A stretch of DNA of 64,000 nucleotides from assembly GCA_017590115.1 (NCBI GenBank), contig JAGGNK010011003.1, positions 5,099,899-5,163,898 on the forward strand, read 5' to 3'. A program made the translations under genes and the position numbers. The notes beneath the pieces were generated by a model, which ran no database searches, was not told where the DNA came from, and saw only the letters and a list, made by a program, of their open reading frames with translations. This DNA is from Montifringilla adamsi (lineage: Eukaryota; Chordata; Aves; Passeriformes; Passeridae). Position 1 is the stretch's first letter. Each line of letters opens with the position of its first letter. Positions 46,111-58,726 of the stretch are shown piece after piece.

Positions 46111-47789
46111 TGCTGAGCAGGGCAGGGGCCCGTGGCTGGAGCTGGCAGAAGTTCACCTGAAATAAAAAGCCCCAGGTGCACCTGTGTGTGTAAACAGCTC
46201 TCAGCCCTTCAGGTGAGTTATGGCTTTGTTTTCTCCACCTCTGGTCACCTCCGTGGCTCTCAGTGGTCAGAACCTCCCTCAGGGTGGTCTCTGATCTGTT
46301 CCTGGTGTTCACCTGCAATTCCTTCTGCCCTGGGATGTTCTCTTTGAAGGGACAGCACTGAAACCTGACTGGTAGCAGACATACAGGCTTGGCCAGGTGC
46401 TGATGCACATTCCTCAGATAAATCCTCTTACCTGCTCTGGCCACCCACCCCATCCTTGCTGGGAAATAATCCTTCATGTTTTCCCAGAAATGGCTCACCC
46501 AGCAGTAAATTCACCGTGTCACAGCTGCAGTTGTGTCACCAAGGCTTTCCCAGGTGAGAGCCTGGAGGATTCTTTCCCAGAGGTTGCCAAGCCCAGCTGT
46601 GCCAACATCCCAAGCACAAAGAGGTCACTAAGGAGTTTTGGGATTTTTAAAAAAAAAAAGTTTTTCCAACCCCACCAGAGTGGTAATGCACAAAGGAAGG
46701 AAATTGTTCTGAAATGAGGGAAGGAAGGTGATGGATTAAATTAAAACACCTGGGCAAGAGGAGTGTTGCTGTTTGTGAGACAGAAGTTGCTGGAATGGAG
46801 CTTTATTTGGAAGAAAAGACAAAACCAGGTATCAGTCTCCAGGGCAGCCTTGCTGCTGGCTGCCTGCCACAGCTGCTGTGTGCTCAGGGCTGAGCTTTTC
46901 CAAAACCCAGCCTGAGAGAGCAGGAGTCCAGGCTGTTCCAGAAGCCCCTGCTCAGCTCTGCTCACAGCCAACACTGAGGCAGGAGAAATGTCTGGAAGGA
47001 TTTTGTCATCCTCATCTCCCCTGGGAATGTGATGTAACATCAAACTCGAGCTATGCAGCAGCAATACTTTTAATATAAATAAGTCCTGTACATTTTTGGA
47101 GCTGTTAACAGGTATTTAGAATTAAACCAACAAAAGGGAAATGAGGCAGACACTGCAGCTGTTTGAGGCTTTTCCACAGAATTTTTCCAAATTACCAAAT
47201 CTTTGTTCTTTGGTTTCCCAAGTCCAAGGGCTGAGTCTATCCTTGACCTCTAAAGGATGAAAATGTTTTGAAAGTGTAGTGATCTTTAAGAAAGCAAAGA
47301 GGAATATTATGCTCACAGGTGTAATAGAGCCTTTAAACCTCCATTACCAGTTTCTGCATGAGTGTGCAGATAGTAACAAACGGGTTATTTATTGATCTGG
47401 GAAGGCACAGGCGTGAGGATGAGCTACGGGCAGCATCCTGTGGTGTATTCCAGGACCGGGTCACCCACAGCGAGGAAGGGACAGAAATGTGGTGCCTGGC
47501 ACACCGTAAAAAGCCTCGGCAGGAACGTGGGGAGTTCAGAAATGGGGATTCATTCCTTCCTCTGCTTCATCCCCCGTTCAAGAGCTGAATCCTCTCCTTC
47601 TGCTCGCTCCTGGCTGCCGGGGGGAGCGAGTTCACCCTTGTCCCGTTCTGTGGGGCCGACAGTGAGGGTCAGAGGGCTCAGGCGCTGCTCTGCGGCCACC
47701 GCTGTCACACGCAGGGCTCTGAAACTGGTGGAACGGGATTTGGGAACCAGCCCGGGAGCGGGATGGGCTCGGGCCGTTGTGGGAGGGGG
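46111..47789. other. Intergenic between CCNL2 and the dehydrogenase gene
   Basis: No gene is recognised. CpG density rises from about 47400. Everything on the plus strand from 47640 is GC-rich promoter-side sequence. Confidence 0.4.
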
Positions 47790-48120
47790 AAGAACCAATT
47801 CCCCTTCCCCTGGGCGCTCTCCCTGCCCCGGAGCCGGGAGGGGACAGAGCCAATTCCCCTTCCCCGGGCCCTCTCTCCGTGCCCCGGAGCCGGGAGGGGA
47901 CAGAGCCAATTCCCCTTCCCCGCCCGTTCTCTCCCTGCCCCGGAGCCGGGAGGGGACAGAGCCAATTCCCCTTCCCCGGGCTCTCTCTCCGTGCCCCGGA
48001 GCCAGGAGGGAACAGAGCCAATTCCCCTTCCCCGGGCTCTCTCTCAGTGCCCCGGACCTGGGAGGGGACAGAACCAATTCCCCTTCCCCGGGCTCTCTCT
48101 CCGTGCCCCGGAGCCGGGCG
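47790..48120 (+). promoter_or_regulatory. 56 bp tandem array with six CCAAT boxes upstream of the dehydrogenase gene
   Basis: Each unit contains CCAATTCCCCTTCCCC and CCCCGGAGCCGGGAGGGG. The CCAAT motifs start at 47795, 47850, 47906, 47962, 48018 and 48074, that is 55-56 bp apart. The array ends about 285-330 bp before the start codon and adjoins the CpG-rich first exon. CCAAT is the NF-Y core. A promoter function is inferred from position and motif, not shown. Confidence 0.7.
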
Positions 48121-48193
48121 GGGGAGGCGCCGCGGCGGGGGCGGGCCCGGGGCGGCGGGGCCGGCTCCGCTCGGCGCAGGTTGAGAACCGCGT

Positions 48194-48502
48194 GGCTCAA
48201 GAAGCGCCGGGAGCGGAGCGGAGCGGGCCGAGCCGAGCCGAGCCGAGGCAGCATGGCCCAGCCGCGCTGCCGCTCCGTGCTCATCACCGGCTGCAGCCGC
48301 GGCATCGGGCTGGGGCTGGTGCGGGGGCTCGCAGCCGCCAGCCCCTCCCCGGCTCAAGAAGCGCCGGGAGCGGAGCGGGCCGAGCCGAGCCGAGCCGAGG
48401 CAGCATGGCCCAGCCGCGCTGCCGCTCCGTGCTCATCACCGGCTGCAGCCGCGGCATCGGGCTGGGGCTGGTGCGGGGGCTCGCAGCCGCCAGCCCCTCC
48501 CC
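48194..48502 (+). repeat. Tandem duplication of the first coding exon of the dehydrogenase gene
   Basis: The block from GGCTCAAGAAGCGCC to CCCCTCCCCGG occurs at 48194-48350 (157 bp) and 48351-48502 (152 bp). The copies differ by one 5 bp GAGCG unit before the ATG. Both hold the ATG and the TGxxxGIG codons. Only the second copy runs on to the rest of exon 1 and its donor. The first copy's frame (ATG 48253) is out of frame with the second (ATG 48405, offset 152). Confidence 0.95.
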
Positions 48503-51500
48503 GGATTTGGTCTTTGCGACCTGCCGGTACCCCGAGAAGGCGCAGGTAAGAGGGGAGGGGGCGCCGGGGGTCCCCGGAGAAGGGTAAAGGGGTCGGGAAG
48601 GAGGAGAAGGCACTTTGGAAACGCGGAACATCTCGAGCATCCCTGTACCGGCAGCGAGAGCTCGGGCTGGGGATGGAGCCGGGACGGAGCTCCCGGGCTG
48701 GGATGGAGCCGGGACTGAGCAGGGGCAGGAACCGGACCGGGTGGAGCCGATACCGGGCAGCTCTCCGGGGCTGGAGCTGGGGTTTACCGATGATAGGGAG
48801 CGTTCCCAGGAGGAGGAGAGCGAACGGGACACGGCCGGGCAGCTGCAGCATCTCCAGCGCTCCTGCCACCCCCTTCCTTTCATCCCCGAGTTTCTCGCTG
48901 GATTTGCTGCTGGAGATGTCTGTGCTGTCCTTGCCCGGATCTGCACGGCCCGGAGCCCTGCAGGGGCAGCTCATCATCCCTCAGAAACCTTTCCCGTGGG
49001 GAAACCCGCCACAGCTTTGCTTCTCTCCATTCGTGTCTGCGTCCCCAGCAGGAGCCGTGTGCCCTGTCTGCCTCTTTTTCTCTGCTGCACTTGCAGCAAG
49101 TGAGAAAGCCCAGATGAGTATGAATTAATCACTTCTCTGAGTTTCCCTCTCTGCTGTGCAGGGCTCAGAGTTCCTGCTGGAATCCGGAGGTTTTGGTACC
49201 TGCTGCTCGTGGATCCACTTGCATCTCTCTCTCTCCCATTTCAGCCCAAGTCCCTGCTGCTGTTGCAGCATCGCAATAATTTTGGGACTCTTGTAGACTT
49301 TTATAGGAGACTTTAAAACTCAAATTTCACAGACAAAATTTCACACACCTCTCAAATTTTTGGGAGGCAAATCGCTGGGGGTGACCAGTCACTCTGTGAC
49401 CAGCGGTGTCACCTGTTGTATGTGCGGGCTGACCTCAGGAAGAGAGGGGGAATTTGGGCAGCACAGAAACTCGCACAGGAACCCATCCCCTGCTCCTCCC
49501 GGAGCTGCAGGAAGCCGAGCTCAGCCCTACGACTGTCCCAAACCCCTCTGGCATTTGGAGGGAGAATTGATACCCACAGCCCCATCCCTGCATCTCCCCT
49601 GCATTTCCAGCAAGGCAGAAGAGAAATTCCAGAGGGAAACAGAGCCCTTGTGTCTGTCTGTCTGTCTGTCTGTCCCCCTTCTAGGGGATTTGGTTCCTTT
49701 CACACAGATTGTGATCACGCTGTCCTAGCAATAAATCAAACACAGCAACTTTGTTTACTGCTTAGCTACAAAAAAACCTCTAAAAGGTGGTGCTGGGATG
49801 TGGGACGGGGTTGGCCAGGTAACAGCTGCAGTCTGACCTCTGCTTCTCCAGAAGGACCTCTGCAGGTCCTCATGAAACTGAAGGAAAAGATCTTAATTTT
49901 ACAAAAAAGTCTCCAGCACAAAGGTACATTTAGGGTATTTCTGAATGAAAGTGCAGAGAAACAGCCCGGCAAGGCTGGGATCAGGTGCACAGCTTCCTTT
50001 CAGGGCTGCTGCTCCCTGTGGCTCCCCCCAGCCCCTCCTGGCAGGACCTGAGCAGAAATCCACCTCATTCTGTTCCTGAGCCCCTCCTGGCAGCACCTGA
50101 GCAGAAATCCACCCCATTCTGTCCCTTTGAGGGGCTGCTGCTCCCTGTGGCTCTCCCCAGCCCCCCCTGGCAGGACCTGAGCAGAAATTCACCCCATTCT
50201 GTTCCTGAGCCCCTCCTGGCAGCACCTGAGCAGAAATTCACCCCATTCTGTTCCCCCCAGCCCCTCCTGGCAGCACCTGAGCAGAAATTCACCCTGTTCT
50301 GTTCCTGAGCCCCTCCTGGCAGCACCTGAGCAGAAATTCACCCCATTCTGTTCCCTCTAACTCCTGTTACCCTCCTGGAACCGCTCCCAGCCCTATTTCC
50401 TATGAATGATTGCACAAGAGCCCGGTGTAGTAGTGGCACAGGAAAGCAGCAGAGACATCTGACCTGTGCTAGATCAAAATCTCCCTGCGTGGTTGTTTAT
50501 CCTAAAGCTGCTCCAGTCACTGCTGAGGGAGGTTTTTTCTTTTTTTCACCTGTGATTTTTCATCATAATGATCTCGGATCCATTACATGGAGAAGTGAAA
50601 TGGTTCCTTCAACAGGAAGAGCTTCCTAGGAAACATTACACGAGCAAATCTCAGCACAACTCATCAGTTTTGGGGGTGTTTTTGTGTTGTCAGTATTTAA
50701 AAATCCGCAGCAAAAAGGCTGTAAACCTGCAGAGGAAGATGAAACAGCCTTCAGACAGTGCAATGTGTCTGGGAAGAGTCTGGGTCACCCCTTGCTGGTG
50801 GGAGAAACCTGGAAAGCCTCTGGCAGGGTGTCTCCTGTAGGCAGGAAACTGGCCAGGAGCCACATTCCAGCAACCCCACTGGGGATCCTGCCGGCCACAT
50901 GGGGTGCATCCTGAGCTTTTGCATTTTTTAGGGGGGCAAGTTTTGTCCTCGGTGGATCAGGGTGGGTTTTTGTTCTCTGTAAGGACCTCCAGGCCATGTG
51001 CTGTGCTTTGGCAGGACATCAATAGAAACCTCTGCAGTCAGCTGAAAGCAGATTTCTAACAGATGGGTTTGGAAACTCCACAAGGAAGAGAAATCTTCAC
51101 TAAAAGGTATTGTAGTGGTTTCACCAGCATTATCTGCCCCATCTGCAATGCATGGAGCCGGCACAAAACTTTCTGACCCTCTGAGAGTGTTCCCACTGGT
51201 CCTTGGGGCTGGCAGAGGGCAAGAACAGACCTGCCCCAGCCTCCAGCACTGGGGATCTTGGTCATGGCAGCACCAAATTCAGCTGCTGCTCTCACAGCTT
51301 GGCTCCAGCCTGGCAGTGCTGCTGAGTGTGGCAGGAAAGGCAAAGGTTCCATGATTTTCTTGTCATTTTCCTTTCCTTTCCTTTCCTTTCCTTTCCTTTC
51401 CTTTCCTTTCCTTTCCTTTCCTTTCCTTTCCTTTCCTTTCCTTTCCTTTCCTTTCCTTTCCTTTCCTTTCCTTTCCTTTCCCTTTCCCTTTCCCTTTCCC

Positions 51501-54500
51501 TTTCCCTTTCCCTTTCCCTTCCGAGTTCACGTTCCTGCTCTCCAGGGATTGACACTGCAGGCTCAATTTAGGGCACACGAAATGGGCACGGCCCATCTCA
51601 GACCTGTTTGTGGGAAGTTGAGGGAGTTTTTCTTTCTCTGCACACCTGGGTCAGTGCTTTTTCTCTTGACTGCAATTCAGGGAGTCTGATTTTGGTTTTT
51701 CCCCTTTTTTGGTGATCAATACAAAAAATCCTCCTTGGTACAAGTGAATTGTCCCCCACTGCCTCTCCTGCACGAGAGGATGAACCTGGAGAACAGCAAC
51801 TTTGGACAGTTCCTTTAAATTCTGCTCTCCTCTGGTTTGGCAGAGCAGCATTTTCCCGTGGCAGAATGGAGCTGGGCAGAGCTTAAATGAAAAGGCTTTT
51901 AAAAATAATCTTCTAATTTTTAAGAGGAAAAGTGATTAAATACACTTAACTGCGGGCAAACCCAGCTCCACCTTGGGCAGGAATCTCTCAGCAGAGCGAT
52001 GACTGAGTATTTTGGAGCCCTCCAAACAGCGGACAGAGAAGAGCCCCTAAGGACCTGCTTTTCCAAAGATGCTGTGGAAATCTGACTGTGCTTTCCTCTC
52101 CTCACCAGGAAAAGCAGCACATCTCCTGTAACTCCCTAACCTTGGGTAATGCTGAACAGCTGCAGGCTTTTGCATGTGAGTCTGTGCTGGCAGAAGTTGT
52201 GAAAACTCGAGCTCTGGGGCTGAGGAGCTCCTAGGTGGCCTCCCCAGAACATTTGCCTAACAAATGGGCTGCAGATCACACGATAACGTGCAGCAGGCCC
52301 GCAGGCAGCCAGATAACCACTGCCCCTCCTGAAAAAGCACCACCGGAGACTCCTCCAGCCACCTCTGATCCCAATCTGCTTTTTCTTGGGCTGCTCCAGC
52401 GCTGAGAGTGGGAGTAGCTACAAATCTCCTGGGAAATAATCCTGGTGTCCTGTTTTTGCTCTCCGGATGGGCACAGCCCCAGTGCTGTCGTTACCAGGGA
52501 GCCAGCACAAGCTGGAATTCTCCCCACACTCCTCTTTTCCTTCTTTGCTCCTTCCTCCCCCATCCTGCTTTCCTATAAAAGGGAAAGCTCTGCCCTAAAG
52601 GTCTGCACTGAAAAACGGTGTGATGGGGGAAGGAGGAGATGGCCGCGGAGTGAATAAATCAATTTAAAAGTGCCCAGAGCTGTGGGATGTGCACAGGAGC
52701 ATCTCCCGCTCCTCCTGCTCCCCCCAAGCCCCAGCGAGCTCCCAGGTGAGCAAATCCCTCAGTGCCCGAGTCCTCTGCAGAGCTCCGGGAAGCTCCCAGG
52801 GCTGAATGTGCAGGTTCCCTCGCTCTGAAGCAGATTTGTTCCAAGCTGTGCCTGTTCCCTCGTCTCTGCTCGCTGTCTCTGTCAGCTTTGGGGCTTGGTT
52901 TTCCCTTTAACACATATTTTAGCCATGTGGTTTGCAACGGGGAAGAGCAGCTGAGCGATCTGTGCACCAGATTTATCAGGCAAAGGGGGCATTTCTGAAT
53001 AAACATCAGGCAGAGAGGGCATTCTTGAAGTCTTTCTAATTTTGGGTTATTGCAGAGTCGTTTTGTTTGATTTTTTTTTTTTTCCTGGAAGTGTTTTACA
53101 CTTCCTACAGCAGCGAGGTCTGGTTTTTCTGGAGTCAGAGAGGGCTGTGGGTCAGGGCAGTGCTGTGGAAGCTGTTCCAGGGTTGAACAACGAGCTGGCT
53201 GTACACTGTGATACTGAAAAGCTGTCTCAGAGGGACGCAGAAAAATAGGATACACCTCTGGCTTTGTCCCGAGTGCAAGCAGGATGAGGTGAAGGATACC
53301 CAAGCACCTTCATCCTGCCCGCAGGCTGTGTTTGTTTGGCTTGATCGCTTCCAACTGGCTGAGTGGGGCCAGGCCCTTTCCAAGAGCTGTAACTGAAGTG
53401 GATAATGCTTTCAGAAAGAAGGCAAAGTAAATCTTGCTAAATGACAAAGACAACAAAACATTCCTGGTTGAAATCTAGCAATAAATACCCTGTGTGCTGA
53501 TGAGTCTGTGTCTGGAGCCCTGAGTGCCAGAGGATCTTGTTTAAATCAGAAAAGGCTGACTCTTTGTTAATCGTAATTAAAAATCAGCAAGCAGGAAACA
53601 ACAGATGCTAATCAGAGTTTAATTCTTGTTTTGGACTCCCCACGAGCTGATTCCCAGGGGTGATTGTTCAGGTGCAGAGCAGTTCTGCAGCTACTATGCT
53701 AAACAAACACACTGTTAGGGAGTTGTGTTGTGGCTTTTTGTTGGGCTTTGTTTGTATTGTTTGTTTTTAAATTATCTGTCACAGCACACTAATTAAAAAT
53801 GCCTTAGCTGGGATATGTTGGCTGTACCTACTTGTCTCAGTCCTCCTTTTCTCATGTTCTTTCCAGTCACAGGAGGGGGAAAATGGGCTTTCCTGCAACT
53901 TTTAGATGTTCTAACTGGATTTTTCAGCTTATATCAGGTGTAACATTCTTGAAGACCAAAGCTGCCTAGATCAGCTTTGTGCCTGGGAGCTGCTTCTCAG
54001 AAATTTAAACCCCTGAAGTGGGAGTCACTTGTTAACTGAGTCATTAATTGGAAAACCCATTGAATTTTTAAATCTAATTTGCATGCAGCTATTGTAATTT
54101 CATGTTGTGTACTGGAGAATGCTTCAGTTCTTAATTGAAAATATTGCTTGCTCACTTCAGAAGCCTCTCAGTTGCTGCTGCTCCTCAGAGCAGCTCTTGC
54201 CTTTCAGCAGGAGCTGGTAGCTCGTTTCTGTCGGAGAGTAAAGCATATTAAAAAATGAACTATAAATAAATGGACAAACCTGGAGCAGCCAGAGCACTCC
54301 TGGAGTTTATTAGGCACTGAGTGATACTGTCAAACTGAAATCCAGTGACAATCCAAAGGCACAGAATTACTGCAGGCCTTGACATGGCAGAGCTATTTCA
54401 TCAACAAACAAGACAGTGTGTTCTGGGCCTTTAATTTATGGAAATCTGTCCCACCAAGCCCTGTCCAAAGCAAGGAATGTCTTCTGGTTTTGTGCTTCTG

Positions 54501-57500
54501 ACTTGTTTTTCCTTCCCCCTCCCCTTAATAGCCTTAACTGCAGTTGTAGATTGGCCTCGGTGGGAGAACAAATCTCCCAAACAAGCCTGGAGAGAACCCT
54601 GCAGGGTCTGATGTGAGATAAAAGATGTGATCCATTACGCTTTGTCAGAGGACACCGAGTCCCTGAAGTGTCTCCAAGGGGCAGAGAAGGATTCTTTCCA
54701 AAGCTGCCCTCCTGACCCCTATTCCCAAAGGGCTCCTAAAGAAAGGGATTTGCTGGGGCTGGAATGTTTGGCCAGGTTGTTGCGTCTCCTGAACATGACT
54801 GGGAATATGGAATCCATCTGCTGTCTTTGGCCACGCTTCCCACTTGGCTTCATGGCACAGAAACCTGAGTATTCCAGCTGGGCCCATAAATCCAGTTTGG
54901 ACACACTCAGTGCAGCCGGGAGAGCACGGATTCCTGCAGGAACACCAGCCTGCCGTGCTGACAGGCACTGAGAGAGCTCCAGCAGGGAGGGAATTGCTCT
55001 CCTGGACAGTGGCTGATGTCTTGGTGGGCTTTACCTCCACTCACAAGAACTGCTGGGGAAATGAAATTCCCATGGGGAAATTTTCTTGCAAACAGGAATT
55101 CCAAATGGTTTTTTAAAAGCATTCCTGTTGCCCTGAAGGGGTGTCCAGCACTAGCTGAGCTTCAGGAGAATTATGATTTTCTCACAGAACTGGGGAGGCA
55201 CTGGATTTTTACTGGAATGCTGAGAACTGAGCACTAGAGCAGAGAAATATCCCACTAAAAATCTAGCATGCTGGAGTCTGGACTAAGCAGGGGAAGAGTC
55301 CAATTTCCTGATCTGGCTCTTAGGAAAGCTGCTCAGCAGGCTGGAAAACAAAGGAGAATCTCTGCCTTCAGTCCAATCAGGAAAATATTTCAGTTGCAAT
55401 TCTGGAGGTGCAGAATTCAAAGTCATTTATGCAATAGCCATGGAGATATACATACATATATATATATATATATATAAAATAAAAATAATTCTTCTTCCTA
55501 GGAACTGCAGCAGCTTAGCAAGCAATACAGCAACATCAAGCTCCTGCAACTGGGTGAGTAAAGGGCTTTATTTCTGAAATTTGTTCAGCTTAGGTGAGTG
55601 CATATTTCAAAAATTGGTCTCCTCAGTGATCAGTAGCTGGACACAATCTCCAGCAGCCGAAAACCATCTTAAGATAACACTGGGGAAACGTAATTCTGTA
55701 AAATCTGTGCATTTTCACCTGTGTGCTGCCCAAATGTCCCCACTGAGCCTCAGCTTTGGTTTGGCATGGGTTGTCTCGTGCCAGGCACACCCTGCACTGT
55801 TCACTTGGAGCTTTTCTTGCCTCCTCTGTGCAGATGTGGTCTGTGAGAACAGCATCAAGAAAGTGGTGAAGGAAGTGGAAGAAATTGTGGGAGACAAAGG
55901 GCTGAACTGCCTCATCAACAACGCTGGCATCAACGTGCTCGCCTCGCTGGAGGAGGTCACAGCAGAGACCATGCTCACCATCTATGAAACCAACACTGTC
56001 GCCCAGCTGATGGTCACCAAGGTGAGGATGGGCTTAACTTGGGGCTTTTCCACAGGTGAGCTGGATTTGTCCAGGTATTTGTCCCCTTGGAACTGCACAG
56101 AGATGGTCCTGACATGGAGCTGCTGCCTGTGAACGTGGTGTGGGGTCACTTCATGGCAGGTGGGGAGAGGAGGCTGCTGGAGGAAGGTTTCCTCTGGCCA
56201 CTGGCTCTGAGGAGGCATCACCACGCTGTGCTGGAGCTCCTGCTTTCAACGAGGAATGATCCAGCTCCAACCCCCATCACCAACTGAAAGCAAACTCTGT
56301 TTTTCACAGGCGTTCCTCCCGCTGCTGAGGAAGGCAGCACAGCTGGGCACGGGGATGGGCTGTCACAGAGCTGCCATCATCAACATGTCCTCTCTGGCTG
56401 CCTCCATGCAGCTTGTCCAGGCCAATGAGATGTTCCTCAAGGTCTATCCCTACAGGATAGCAAAGGTTTGTGGGCTGCTCTGGGCTGTGCTCCCTGGCTG
56501 AGGGCAGGTAGAAACCATGCTGACCTTAGCAAGGGGTGCCGCACCTCTGTGGACACAAAAAGTGTTCTTATTCTCCACGTGGGTGGAAGTGGGAGCTGTG
56601 GAACGCTGCAGCTGGAGCAACTCCTGGAGAACAGGCTCCCAAATCCCTGCTCTGATACAGATCCACTCCCGAGGGATTTGGCATTTGGGGAAGAGCTGAT
56701 GGCATCGAGTGTGGGCTCCATCAGCTGTGCTCTGCTCCCAGAAAGAGAGCAGGCAGGAAACTCAGCACAAGGTGTGCTGACCTGTACCTGGTGATGTCAG
56801 TCAGTGACAGGTGGGATTTTTACTTTTCTCACATCCAGAGATTGAGTTTGTACAGATAGTCAGGATCACACATACAGCTTCTCCTACACCACCTACTCAT
56901 AAGCTGTTAAATGCTTGTTTTCCCTGTTCAGAAGTAAATGAATGTTTGTGTAGTGATTAGTGCAGAAAAACACAGTCCTTATGTCAATATTATTCTCCTT
57001 TCAGCTCCTGAGGCGTTTCAAATGCTACTTTATCTTCCATTACTGCCTAGTTTCGTTTTGGGGCAGTAAGTTTGTGGTGGCAGAGCTTTCAGAGTTCCCA
57101 GAAAGTCTGGATGAGTTACTGAGAGCCTCTTCCTGCCCCTTGCTGTGCCAGCAGGGTGGAAGGGAGGTGCCCACCAGCTGGGCTTGAGGTGGTGCTCCAG
57201 GCTCATAAACAGCAGATTAATGGGAGGTTTCCACTCCTGCAGACTGCACTGAACATGATCACCCGGTGTCTCGCTGCAGACCTGAAATCAGACGGAATTC
57301 TCTGCATCTCCTTGCACCCAGGCTGGCTTCAAACAGACATGGGTGGAAACATGGTGAGTGCCAGCGCTGGAAATGTGACACTGGGGCTCCCTTGCTGTCC
57401 CAACCCCCTGGCTGCACACCTCCATGTGCTGTGACACACAAAAATGTCACCACTGAGTCAGAGATGACACAGATAAATGAGTGACACACTCCATGCACTC

Positions 57501-57924
57501 TCTGAAGGCTAATAACAATTTTATTAAGAACCCATTCCTTTTTATACTCTAGTTTGCCACAGAAAGGGTGCTAAGAAACCAACCTTATGAGGAAAACAGC
57601 TTATTACAAAACACCACTGTGGATTGTTTTAATTCTTCCTCTCCAGCTCCCTCAGACCAATTCATGGGAAAGCTTATCTAGCTTTCTCTCTCTCTGACCA
57701 GTCACATCCACACAAAAATACATCCCTGTTCATTCTAGAGCCTCCTGAAATGTATTTAATTCTCTTCTGCAGGATATTCCCAGTAATGACCTAAGCTTGA
57801 TTCATTCCAGGCTCCCATGCAGGTGCAGGAGGCTATCCCAGGTATTCTCTCTGTTCTGGACCGTCTTGGTGAAAAAGAAAATGGTTCTTTCCTGGACTGG
57901 CAAGGGGAAACTCTGCCGTGGTAG
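48405..57924 (+). CDS. Short-chain dehydrogenase/reductase, C-factor/sniffer type
   Basis: This is a predicted cytosolic NADP(H)-dependent oxidoreductase of the classical SDR family; the substrate is unknown. Exons: 48405-48545, 55502-55553, 55834-56021, 56310-56465, 57243-57353, 57811-57924; all sites are GT/AG and phases agree, giving 253 aa. Visible motifs are ITGCSRGIGLG (cofactor loop, residues 11-21), FATCR (R41, suited to NADP phosphate), INNAG (92-96), NMSS (catalytic serine 154 or 155), YRIAK (Y175, K179), and HPGWLQTDMGG (204-214). Order and length fit the C-factor-like group best. The start at 48405 is chosen because only that copy of the duplicated exon is in frame with the donor. 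Intron 1 is 7 kb. Human has no gene here between CCNL2 and AURKAIP1. No symbol is given because orthology cannot be proved by eye. Confidence 0.92.
48546..50030 (+). other. Dehydrogenase intron 1, first part
   Basis: GC-rich to about 49000, then unique. A (TCTG)n microsatellite lies at 49653-49675. No exon is seen. Confidence 0.45.
50031..50365. repeat. 47-62 bp minisatellite in dehydrogenase intron 1
   Basis: Six or more units of AGCCCCTCCTGGCAGCACCT then GAGCAGAAATTCACCCCATT then CTGTTCC occur, interrupted once by 'ggggctgctgctccctgtgg'. Confidence 0.93.
51366..51522. repeat. (CTTTC)n / (CCTTTC)n homopyrimidine tract
   Basis: About 23 perfect 5 bp units (to 51480) are followed by about seven 6 bp units CCTTTC. 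The plus strand is all pyrimidine for about 155 bases. Confidence 0.98.
51523..55501 (+). other. Dehydrogenase intron 1, remaining part
   Basis: Unique sequence without recognisable exons, RNA genes or transposons. A (TA)n run lies at 55454-55475, about 25 bp before exon 2's acceptor tract. Confidence 0.45.
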
Positions 57925-58543
57925 AAGTGCACAGAACTCCACAGGAACAGCTCCTCAGTCACAATTTAACCTTGCCACTCCTGTCTGTGTCTCTAGGGGT
58001 TTTTACACGCTTGTTGAAATAGCCAGTCTGACACTCAGCCTCTCTCTAGGTGTGTTTGGAAAGAAAAGGGGCTGAGTCTTTCACTTGGTATTGCTACTGC
58101 TCTGCTCTAACTGCAAACACTGCTGTGCTCTCGGTGATGGGCATCTCCTGGAATGGGCATCCCTCTGAAATGGATTCAAACCTGCAGGTTAAATCCAGGG
58201 GCTGCTGCTTCCTTTCCACTTCCAAAGTGGGCTTCTGGCTCTTGGCAGAATGAAATGACCTGACCTCAGGGTAAGGCCAGTGCAGGCTGTCAGATTCCAG
58301 ACTGCTCAGTTACCTCCAGAAAAAAAAACTCCTTTGATTTCCTTTGTTCCTAACTGAGCCAAGGCTGAAATTGCCCAGCTCTAAACCAAGGGAATTTGGT
58401 ACTCCTGTGAATTCCGTGGCAAACTCTGAGTGTCCCCAAGTTGCCAATGTACACCAGGCACTTTTTTTGTTCCCAGTGGGTGACTAACAGCCTGATATGG
58501 GGGTGGGAATGTTGTTTTGTACATAAACTTCTGAAATGTCTTC

Positions 58544-58549
58544 AATAAA
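58544..58549 (+). promoter_or_regulatory. Polyadenylation signal of the dehydrogenase gene
   Basis: AATAAA lies in 'tcttcaataaagtcttga', followed by a T-rich and GT stretch. It implies a 3'UTR of about 640 bases. Confidence 0.7.
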
Positions 58550-58726
58550 GTCTTGATTAAACAAACAGTCTGTTTAGCGAACTGTTTACTTCATTTAATT
58601 TCTCCTTATAGGTTTCCCTTTCCTGACAAGGGAACTTTATTCCTAATTTTCAGGAAGAGACTCTAGCCCATGTTAACCTTTCAGGGTATTTGGGTTTGAC
58701 ACAGTGGGGTGTACCTAAACCAGAGG

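Noticed and set aside
48253..48350. The first exon copy as the true start of the dehydrogenase
   Set aside because: It has no donor after the conserved codons and reads out of frame into the second copy.
47392..48549. 385-codon frame covering the CCAAT array and the first duplicated exon
   Set aside because: The frame is open because the array is GC-rich. It has the SDR start only over the first exon copy, then shifts out of the SDR frame.
49653..49675. (TCTG)n as a notable element
   Set aside because: It is an ordinary short microsatellite.
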